The notes below the pieces were generated by a model that ran no database searches, was not told where the DNA came from, and saw only the letters and a list, made by a program, of their open reading frames with translations. This document shows positions 1-5,946 of a DNA stretch of 7,149 nt, in pieces. This DNA comes from Parvularculaceae bacterium (GTDB taxonomy: Bacteria; Pseudomonadota; Alphaproteobacteria; Caulobacterales; Parvularculaceae): NCBI GenBank assembly GCA_013389125.1, contig JACADX010000410.1, forward strand, positions 1-7,149, in the 5' to 3' direction. The position numbers and the translations under genes are program-made. Positions within the stretch are counted from its first letter, which is position 1. Each line of letters begins with the position of its first letter.

Positions 1-1686
1 GATCGGAATGGAGTTGACGGCGGCGATGATGTTGGCGCGCGTCTCCGCCGTCATCGCGCCCGCCGTCATTATGAGATTCAGGCGATCGACCAGCGCGTCG
101 GCGTTGTCGGCGACGGAAAGTTCCGGACCGTAACCCGGGCGGAAAGTCTCAAGGGCGTCGCTTTCCTCAATGCGCTCCTGCATGTAGTTGGCGAAACTTG
201 TCACGGTCGCTGTCGTCGTGATCTGAAGCTCAGGCGCGACAAGTCCTGCGCCGGCCGTCTGCGATCCCGCGGCGACATAGCCTGGTCGGTAGAAGTTGAA
301 GACGGACGGCGATCGGAACGCCTGCTGGGCCAGTTCGGACGGCGCGGACGCATCGAGGATGCGGGGCTGTCCGTCAAGACCGTTCCCGCCGAGCACGGAC
401 ACAGAATTGAGGCCGGCGTTCCGCGCCCAGTGCGTGAAACGGATCACCGGCTCGCGGACCTTGCCGTAATTCGGGTTGTCGCGGTTCGTCAGAAGGCGGG
501 CCTCGTCGTCAAGAAGGATGGCGGCGATGACGGCGGAGAGGTCGCCGCGCTGGCTTGAACCGATCGTGGATCCGTCCGGCAGCTGAAACCAGCCGGTTTC
601 GAATGCCGCGGTCACCCGCGACACATATTGCGGCGACGGATTGCTGGTGACGAAGCGCTGAATGAGCTGCCTCGAAATGAACGGCGCGATGTTCGGATGA
701 TTGAACAATGCGTCAAGAGCCGTGTCGATGCTTGCTGCGGCGGCGGTGTTGGCCGGAATCGTCACGCCGAGAAACGATTTTTCCGACGTCGAATGTTCGC
801 TCTCGAAAATCGCCAGCGGAGAATATGCTGCGACGGGAATCGTCTGGTCCGGATTGTTTCCGCCGAATTCTCCGTCGTCCCAGCTGAGGCCCGTGAAGAC
901 TTTCGCAAGTCCCGTGATGTCGGCGTTCGTGTAGGTCTCGATCTGAACGCCGTTCGCATCGAGACGCGGCGTTCCGTCAGGATTGAGCTGGACGAGACCG
1001 ATCGTGAACAGCTGCATGATCTCGCGCGCATAGTTCTCATCGGGTACGCGGTTGATCGACGGGTCCTCTTTTCTATTGTTGAGATAGGTGAGGAACTTCG
1101 CCATCGCCGGACTGTAGGTCACGTCTTCGAGGAGGGTGCGGTAATTGCCGAACGCGTTGCGATTGAGGACGTCCATGTAGAACGCCACCGCGGCCGGCGT
1201 TTCGGCGACATCGGGATTCTCGTAGGAAACGACGAGAATCTGCGACAGCGCGAACGCCATGCGCTGGCGAAGCTGGTCCTCGCCTCTTATCATGTCGCGC
1301 CAGACGATCTCCGCGAGGGCTTCAGGTCCGATCGATTCGCCCCGCGCCGCGTAGTCGGCCTGAATGAGCCTCAACTCGTCGACGTTCGGCTGCGACGAGC
1401 GCGCAAGCTGCCGGCGGATCCACGCCGAATAGCCGAGCGACGCCAGCTCGTTGATGCTGTCTTCCGTCGGGCCGAACGTCGCCTGCATCAGGAACCTCGA
1501 CGCTTCGGCGGGCGTCGGCGCGTCGGCGATCGACGGCGCAGGCGGCGCGCCGATCGGGGCCGGCGTCGACAAAGGTCCCTCGCCGCCGGAACAGCCTGCA
1601 AGCGCGGCGGCGGCGACGGCTGTCAAAAGCGCACGGCGCAGCCTGCGAACGCGCCCGTAGTTCGACGTAAAGGTCCCGACCGCCAT
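1..1686 (-). CDS. DUF1800-family lipoprotein, C-terminus cut by window edge
   Basis: This is an open frame of 562 codons from 1686 with no stop before the left edge. The N-terminus has a basic stretch (VRRLRRALL, residues 13-21), a short Ala-rich hydrophobic core and the lipobox LAGC (residues 29-32), followed by a Gly/Pro/Ser/Ala linker to about residue 60. That pattern indicates an exported lipoprotein anchored at Cys32; the RRLRR stretch also leaves Tat export possible. DUF1800 hallmarks follow: RFLMQATFGPTEDS (64-77), ENYAREIMQLFTIG (from 217), an aromatic FTGLSW segment, and FNFYRPGY (463-470). The family has no firmly established biochemical activity and often sits next to a DUF1501 gene, which here would lie beyond base 1. 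Probably only a few dozen residues are missing. The ATG at 1686 is preferred because AAGGA (1696-1700) lies 9 nt upstream; the in-frame ATG at 1692 is only 3 nt from it. It points the same way as the VirB genes but is separated from them by a gap. The family call is secure and the function is unknown. Confidence 0.88.
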   Translation of the reverse strand, partial: MAVGTFTSNYGRVRRLRRALLTAVAAAALAGCSGGEGPLSTPAPIGAPPAPSIADAPTPAEASRFLMQATFGPTEDSINELASLGYSAWIRRQLARSSQPNVDELRLIQADYAARGESIGPEALAEIVWRDMIRGEDQLRQRMAFALSQILVVSYENPDVAETPAAVAFYMDVLNRNAFGNYRTLLEDVTYSPAMAKFLTYLNNRKEDPSINRVPDENYAREIMQLFTIGLVQLNPDGTPRLDANGVQIETYTNADITGLAKVFTGLSWDDGEFGGNNPDQTIPVAAYSPLAIFESEHSTSEKSFLGVTIPANTAAAASIDTALDALFNHPNIAPFISRQLIQRFVTSNPSPQYVSRVTAAFETGWFQLPDGSTIGSSQRGDLSAVIAAILLDDEARLLTNRDNPNYGKVREPVIRFTHWARNAGLNSVSVLGGNGLDGQPRILDASAPSELAQQAFRSPSVFNFYRPGYVAAGSQTAGAGLVAPELQITTTATVTSFANYMQERIEESDALETFRPGYGPELSVADNADALVDRLNLIMTAGAMTAETRANIIAAVNSIPI

Positions 1687-1836
1687 TTGCATGCGTCCTT
1701 CGGCACGAGAGCAAACCGTCGGAAAGCCTGCAGGGGAGGCCGTAAATGAAGCGCTTAAGGAATTGATCGCTTCCTCGTATTCAGCATCATTGCGTATGAC
1801 AAAAGATCAATAATCGGATCGCCGCCGCAAATTGAT
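1687..1836. other. intergenic gap between VirB11 and the DUF1800 gene
   Basis: This is the only non-coding stretch in the window, and it is visibly richer in A+T than the flanking genes. Besides the promoter-like pair and the ribosome-binding AAGGA (1696-1700), it holds two short inverted repeats. The first is ATCAAT (1806-1811) with ATTGAT (1831-1836) around a 19-base loop. On the minus-strand transcript it comes directly after the VirB11 stop and is followed by CUUUUGU, so it could act as a weak terminator, but the stem is short and A/U-rich. The second is GAAGCG (1748-1753) with CGCTTC (1768-1773), 14 bases apart and containing the palindrome AAGCGCTT (1749-1756); it has no following T-run and could be an operator or a leader hairpin. 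I saw no tRNA, small RNA or credible small gene here. Confidence 0.5.
1774..1802 (-). promoter_or_regulatory. candidate promoter for the DUF1800 gene
   Basis: On the minus strand, TTGTCA (1802-1797, five of six matches to the sigma-70 -35 consensus) is followed after exactly 17 bases by TACGAG (1779-1774, three of six matches to the -10 consensus). This would place transcription start near 1767, giving a leader of roughly 80 bases before the DUF1800 start. The spacing is ideal but the -10 box is poor. The only strong point in its favour is its position in the single non-coding gap of the window. It could equally be chance, with the gene read through from the VirB operon. Confidence 0.27.
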
Positions 1837-2880
1837 TCAAGATTGAGCGGAATTTTCGCCGCCTTGAGGCGTGAACATGATCTCGGCGATTCGGCGCGCG
1901 CCTCCCTCCCGGACGACATGCACGGCGATGTCGATGATCGAACGCACATAGTCGATCGTCTCAAGGCGCGTCAGCGGCATGCCGGCCTGCAACGCCATCA
2001 GCGCGATCTGCTCGAAAGCGCCGTGGGGGCTGTCGGCGTGGATCGTCGTGATCGAGCCCGGATGGCCGGTGTTGATCGCCCGCAGAAACGTAACGGCCTC
2101 GCGACCGCGCAGCTCGCCGAGAATAATCCGGTCCGGACGGAGACGAAGCGAGGCGTTGAGAAGGTCGTCGACGCCGATGCGAGCCTCGCCGAGGTCGCCC
2201 TTAACCGCAATGAGCCCGACGGAGTTTTCGTGCTCTAGCGTCATCTCGGCCGTATCTTCGACGGTGATGAGGCGCTCGTGCGCCGGCACAGACTTCAACA
2301 GGGAGTTGAGGAGGCTCGTCTTTCCTGTCGACGTCCCGCCCGAAATCAGGATTGTCTTCTTCGCCTTAACTGCGAAATCGAGAAATTCCGGAATGCGGCG
2401 CGCTCGCAACAGTTTCAAGAGCGCCGCGTCGCGAGCGGAGAGGCGTCGCTCGTCAGCGAGGGCGACCTTTCCAAAGTCGTCGCCGCCGGAAAAATCCGAA
2501 AGCGAAAGGTGCGAGACGACCGGACGGCGGATCGCCATCGCCCAATGCCGCCGTGTCGCCGGCGGTCCGACGATTTGCACGCGCTCGCCGCCCGGCAGAG
2601 AGGCGGCGAGGACAGGGTGTTCGCGGTTGATCGCCTGGCGATTGAATCGGGCGATCTGCGCCGCGAGCCTTTGTATATGCTGATCGGTGATGTCGGGCGA
2701 GGAAACGCGCTGCATCGCGCCGCCCGCGACCTCGACCCAGAATTCGCCCGGCCTGTTGACGAAGATCTCGGCGACCCGCTCATGGCGGAGCCATTTTTCG
2801 ACCGGCTTCAGGAAGGCGGTAAGATAGACGTGTTCGTCGACGACGTCCGGCCGTTCCGCAAGTCGTGCGACATCGGTCAT
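1837..2880 (-). CDS. virB11: VirB11-type T4SS ATPase
   Basis: A 347-residue member of the type II/IV secretion traffic ATPase family. VirB11 proteins form hexameric rings at the cytoplasmic face of the inner membrane and work with VirB4 in pilus assembly and substrate translocation. The N-terminal domain (about 20-150) precedes a RecA-like domain carrying every expected motif: Walker A GGTSTGKT (181-188), Asp box ITVEDT (205-210), Walker B RIILGELRG with Glu256 (251-259), and His box GHPGSITTIHA (272-282). Length is typical of the family (about 330-350). The His box sequence and T4SS context separate it from GspE and PilB ATPases, which are larger and have zinc-binding tetracysteine motifs. 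The ATG overlaps the VirB10 stop as ATGA (2877-2880). Only a poor purine-rich GAAGAG precedes it, so translation probably depends on coupling. It is the last gene of the T4SS block. Confidence 0.97.
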   Translation of the reverse strand: MTDVARLAERPDVVDEHVYLTAFLKPVEKWLRHERVAEIFVNRPGEFWVEVAGGAMQRVSSPDITDQHIQRLAAQIARFNRQAINREHPVLAASLPGGERVQIVGPPATRRHWAMAIRRPVVSHLSLSDFSGGDDFGKVALADERRLSARDAALLKLLRARRIPEFLDFAVKAKKTILISGGTSTGKTSLLNSLLKSVPAHERLITVEDTAEMTLEHENSVGLIAVKGDLGEARIGVDDLLNASLRLRPDRIILGELRGREAVTFLRAINTGHPGSITTIHADSPHGAFEQIALMALQAGMPLTRLETIDYVRSIIDIAVHVVREGGARRIAEIMFTPQGGENSAQS

Positions 2881-3938
2881 GGCTCTTCGGTCAGAGCGAC
2901 GCCGCCGCTCTCCTCGTAAAGCGGAAAGATGAGATCGCGGGCGACGAAGATTCTGATCGGCGCGCCCTGGGGAATCCTGATCGTCGGCGGGATGTTGATG
3001 CTGCTTTGAAGCGCCGTCTCCGCGACGCCGTAGGCTTGCGCCGAAGAAGTTATGACCACCTGACTGTTGCCGCTCTCGCCGGCGAGGATTTCAGCGCCGG
3101 CGCCGATGATGGATAGCAGGATCGCCGATCCGAAGCGCTGAAGAAAATGGCGATCGACTTTCCCGCCGAGGCCGGCGCGCCCAAGAGTATCGGTCACTGG
3201 CGAGGAGAGCTTGATCGCGACGCCATCCGGGAGAATGAGCCGTGTCCAGACGACGAACGCGCGCGATTCCCCGATCGCAAGACCGGATCGGTACTGGCCG
3301 ATGAGGCGGCTGCCGCGCGGGATCAAGATCTCCGTCCCGTCAAAGCTTCGAACGTTCTCGCTGACGATCGCGCGCGTAAAGCCTGGAAGATCGGAGTTGA
3401 TTGCGGTCTCGAGGACGCCGGCGATCAGCGTTCCTTCGATGACGGTCGAGGCAAGGTCGCCGATTTGCGATGCGGTCGCGGGCGCGTTCTCGCCCTGACT
3501 GATCCGCATGGCGAACTGATCGCTCGCGGTGAGCCCGGCGGACTCCGCGATTGCGGCCTTTTCGGCGGCGAGTTCTTCAGCGCTCGGTCCGTTGTCAATG
3601 ACAAGCGACGGCGAGCGAAGTCGCTCAGGTCGGATTGGCTGCTCTTCTTCGACATAGGCGGGCGCGGGCGGCGTCTCGTAAACCGGCGCCGGCGGCGGCG
3701 CCTCGATCGGCGCTTCGGCGATGACGACCGGCTCCGGCGGCGGCTCGACCTTCTTCAATCTCGCCGTCGACATCTGCGTGAAGGCGAGGACGCCGAGTCC
3801 GATCGCTACGGCGGCGCCGATGACGGCGCCGTTATCGCCTCCCGAAATCGCCACTTTCGGCAGGACGAACGCATTCGCCGCCGCGAGGTCGTCGGCGGGC
3901 ATTGAAAGGCGCGGATCCTGATTTCCCTTCCGCATCAT
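2877..3938 (-). CDS. virB10: VirB10/TrbI-family T4SS core scaffold
   Basis: A 353-residue VirB10 protein, which spans inner membrane, periplasm and outer membrane and links the cytoplasmic ATPases to the core-complex pore. A short cytoplasmic N-terminus (1-35) is followed by one hydrophobic segment (about 36-55), a Pro-rich periplasmic linker (64-107, with EPPPEP and PPPAP runs) and an Ala/Glu-rich helical stretch (118-135). The TrbI beta-barrel domain (about 163-340) shows IEGTLIAGVLETAINSDLPG (167-186), ILIPRGSRLIGQY (204-216) and the closing IRIPQGAPIRIFVARDLIF segment. Residues 264-310 correspond to the helical antenna that forms the outer-membrane ring in known core complexes. Length is slightly below the Agrobacterium protein. 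The start lies in ATGATG over the VirB9 TGA: the first ATG (3938) gives an ATGA overlap and the second (3935) a TGATG overlap. No ribosome-binding sequence is visible upstream, so coupled reinitiation is likely. Confidence 0.97.
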   Translation of the reverse strand: MMRKGNQDPRLSMPADDLAAANAFVLPKVAISGGDNGAVIGAAVAIGLGVLAFTQMSTARLKKVEPPPEPVVIAEAPIEAPPPAPVYETPPAPAYVEEEQPIRPERLRSPSLVIDNGPSAEELAAEKAAIAESAGLTASDQFAMRISQGENAPATASQIGDLASTVIEGTLIAGVLETAINSDLPGFTRAIVSENVRSFDGTEILIPRGSRLIGQYRSGLAIGESRAFVVWTRLILPDGVAIKLSSPVTDTLGRAGLGGKVDRHFLQRFGSAILLSIIGAGAEILAGESGNSQVVITSSAQAYGVAETALQSSINIPPTIRIPQGAPIRIFVARDLIFPLYEESGGVALTEEP

Positions 3939-4729
3939 CCGGCGAACAGGCCGAACAGCCCGCCCTTCTTTTTCCTCTTGCTGCGCGGCTGCGGCGCATC
4001 GGGCCCGCGCTCGATCTCGCGGTATGCGTCATTGAAGATCTGCGTCACTTCCTTGCCGTTGCGTAGGATAAACTCCGGCGCAATCTGATGAACGATGATC
4101 GCGTCGCCCTTGTAGCTGTAGTTGACGATGCTCTCGGCGCCGTCCGGACGGCGGTAGAAGATCGCCGGCGTTTCGACGCCGCGCGGCCATTCAAACGTCG
4201 TCGAAACGCCGTCATCGAAGACCCGCGACGGAAGGTTCAGCTTCGAACCCGAATAGGTGTAACGGTCGTTAATCGGCGCCGGCGCCGAAATTGACGGCGC
4301 GTCGCCGCCAAGCAGCGCGGGCTCTTCGATGGAAGGGGCCCCGTCGACAGGAATCGATATGCGCAAGAAATAAGTGATCTCGGCGATCGGAGTCTCGGGC
4401 GTTCGGCGCTTCGCGGTAAGTTCGAATGTGTAATATCGCTGCGATGTCACGACCATCATGTTGGTCGGTTCGCCTTCGTCGACGGGTTTGACGAAAAGCA
4501 CGTTTCCCCTCTTGTTCGGCGTCACCTGCCAGGTGAGGGAGTCGCCGAGGGCGACGCTTTCAATCTTTTCCGGCGCAGGAAACTCAATCGCGATCTGGTA
4601 GCCGTAATGGCCGACGAGCCGGATCACCTTCTCCGGCGCGTAGACGACTTCACGAATCCGGGGATCGGCGCTCGCCGGCGCGGCGAAGGCTAGCGCGATG
4701 GCGATCGCGAGCGGAATGATCCTCATCAT
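3935..4729 (-). CDS. virB9: VirB9/CagX-family T4SS core protein
   Basis: A 264-residue VirB9-family periplasmic and outer-membrane-associated core subunit, which packs around VirB10 and is normally tied to the lipoprotein VirB7. A Sec signal peptide is clear: hydrophobic core 4-18 and PASA before DPRI, so cleavage is probably after residue 21. The N-terminal beta domain includes TWQVTPNKRGNVLFVKP (66-82). The C-terminal domain carries IFYRRPDGAESIVNYSYKGD (190-209) and VHQIAPEFILRNGKEVTQIF (213-232), the region that binds VirB7 and VirB10 in known systems. After IFNDAY the protein continues for about 28 residues with an unusual basic, then glycine-hydrophobic tail (SKRKKKGGLFGLFAG, 250-264). 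GAGG (4736-4739) lies 6 nt upstream of the first ATG, which overlaps the VirB6 stop as ATGA. A second ATG follows immediately. VirB8, usually encoded between VirB6 and VirB9, is absent. Confidence 0.96.
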   Translation of the reverse strand: MMRIIPLAIAIALAFAAPASADPRIREVVYAPEKVIRLVGHYGYQIAIEFPAPEKIESVALGDSLTWQVTPNKRGNVLFVKPVDEGEPTNMMVVTSQRYYTFELTAKRRTPETPIAEITYFLRISIPVDGAPSIEEPALLGGDAPSISAPAPINDRYTYSGSKLNLPSRVFDDGVSTTFEWPRGVETPAIFYRRPDGAESIVNYSYKGDAIIVHQIAPEFILRNGKEVTQIFNDAYREIERGPDAPQPRSKRKKKGGLFGLFAG

Positions 4730-5946
4730 GCATGGCCTCGTGCGGCGCGCGCGCCTGTCGATCCGAACCCGCGATAAGCGCGCGACGCGCGGCGAATGTC
4801 GGCGACGTTCGCCGCGCCGTCGGTCTCGGATTGGCCGAGCGCCGCGCCGCCAGAGATCGTCGATGCGCGTGAGGGCCCCGCCCCTTCGCCTGCGCTCCGC
4901 GAGACCGACGCCACCATATCGACGACGCGCGAATCGGCGGCGGCGGCGCGCTGAATGGAAACGGCCGCTTCGGGCGCGTCATGAAGTCGCCGCCCGACGA
5001 TCCTTTCCGGCAGCCGCCAGGCCGAAACCAGCCTCGTCGTCGCGGCGATGACCTGTCGGATCAGCATGGCGAAGACGATCGAGGCGACTGCAAGGGCGAA
5101 GACTGGGCCTGCGCTGTTGTCGCCGAGCATCTGGTTGCGCGCGATGTCTTCCGTCATCGGCGCCAAAACCGCCAGCGCGCCGGCGCTCGCGAGCAGGGTG
5201 AAGACGAGAACGAACGCGCCGCCGACGATCGACCGAAGCCAGCCTTCGAAGAGGCCGCGCGTCCCCGGGAACAGCGCGAACAGAATGAACGCCGGCCCGA
5301 GCGCCAACAGGAAGCCGAGCGTAATCTTGGTGACGACAATGACGCCCGCAGAGCCGACGCCAAGAAGAAGCGCGCTGATCCAGAGCATGGTCGGCGCGCT
5401 GACGCCCGCGGGCGTTGGTTGCGCGGGCGCCGGCGGGGCGGAGGGCGGCGTTGAAGCGCCCTCGGCGTCTTCGGAGAAGGACTCGACCGTTTGTGCGCCG
5501 AGCGGCGTTTGTTGGCCCCAATGGGTCGCAAGATCGGTCATGGCCCCGACGACAGAGTCGAGGTTTTCCGCGACGCTCACGCTCGTCGCCGCGCGTCCGT
5601 CGGTCGCGACGCTCATCATCCTCGCGACTTCTTCAGCGCCGCCGGCGATCGTGTTGACGAACACAGTCTGATAAGCGGGCCAGTTCGACGAGAATGCGAT
5701 GACGAATCCCATGGCGATGAAGCGGCGCACCAGATCGGGAACCGTTGCGCCGCCGCCCATGATGAGCCGATAGCCGTAAACGGCGACATAAATGGTAAGG
5801 CCGCCGACGAGCGCGGATGTGAGCCAGCCGTTTTCGCCGAAGAGCCCCTCGTAAGCGCGCGAGACATAGGCGGCGACATGGCAGTCGACGGTCGCCATCA
5901 AGGCGGCGATATTGTCATACCGCTCGGCGGCGCAGCGTTCGATCAT
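4726..5946 (-). CDS. virB6: VirB6/TrbL-family polytopic T4SS channel protein
   Basis: A 406-residue VirB6-type integral inner-membrane protein, the polytopic subunit through which substrate is thought to pass at the inner-membrane step. The N-terminus (Cys5, ALMATVDCHV at 15-24, then AYEGLFGENG) leads to hydrophobic segments at about 42-62 and 76-96. After a periplasmic-type region of nearly 90 residues with a Pro/Ala-rich stretch (166-183), further membrane segments follow at about 185-205, 206-226, 238-262 and 280-300. A hydrophilic, Ser/Gly/Ala-rich tail (about 310-406) ends the protein. Features usual for the family include LTIYVAVYGYRLIMG (50-64) and ALGPAFILFALFPGTRGLFEGWL (215-237). 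It follows VirB4 and precedes VirB9, as expected of VirB6 rather than of TrbL in a Trb operon. GGAGG (5953-5957) lies 6 nt upstream of the ATG, which overlaps the VirB4 stop as ATGA. Family members vary strongly in sequence, but context makes the call firm. Confidence 0.94.
   Translation of the reverse strand: MIERCAAERYDNIAALMATVDCHVAAYVSRAYEGLFGENGWLTSALVGGLTIYVAVYGYRLIMGGGATVPDLVRRFIAMGFVIAFSSNWPAYQTVFVNTIAGGAEEVARMMSVATDGRAATSVSVAENLDSVVGAMTDLATHWGQQTPLGAQTVESFSEDAEGASTPPSAPPAPAQPTPAGVSAPTMLWISALLLGVGSAGVIVVTKITLGFLLALGPAFILFALFPGTRGLFEGWLRSIVGGAFVLVFTLLASAGALAVLAPMTEDIARNQMLGDNSAGPVFALAVASIVFAMLIRQVIAATTRLVSAWRLPERIVGRRLHDAPEAAVSIQRAAAADSRVVDMVASVSRSAGEGAGPSRASTISGGAALGQSETDGAANVADIRRASRAYRGFGSTGARAARGHA
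4736..4739 (-). promoter_or_regulatory. ribosome-binding site of VirB9, inside the VirB6 end
   Basis: The minus-strand sequence CACGAGG places GAGG 6 nt before the ATG at 4729. It lies within the last codons of VirB6. This supports 4729 over the second Met at 4726 and allows VirB9 to be started independently as well as by coupling. Confidence 0.6.

Noticed and set aside
628..1749. A 373-codon plus-strand open frame opposite the DUF1800 gene
   Set aside because: Its translation is Arg-rich with no recognisable domain. The opposite strand encodes a full DUF1800 protein with signal sequence and family motifs, so this is a codon-bias shadow.
1755..1964. A 69-codon minus-strand frame spanning the VirB11 end and the gap
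   Set aside because: Most of it overlaps VirB11 in another frame, it shows no signal peptide or lipobox, and it does not resemble VirB7 or another small T4SS protein.
3640..3740. Repetitive G+C-rich stretch (GGCGGCGG-type runs), considered as a DNA repeat
   Set aside because: It encodes the Pro/Ala/Glu-rich periplasmic linker of VirB10 in frame, which explains the low complexity.
4650..4982. A 110-codon minus-strand frame across the VirB6/VirB9 junction, considered as a hidden VirB7 or VirB8
   Set aside because: Its translation is Arg/Pro/Ala-rich, without a lipobox (VirB7) or an N-terminal membrane segment and periplasmic domain (VirB8).
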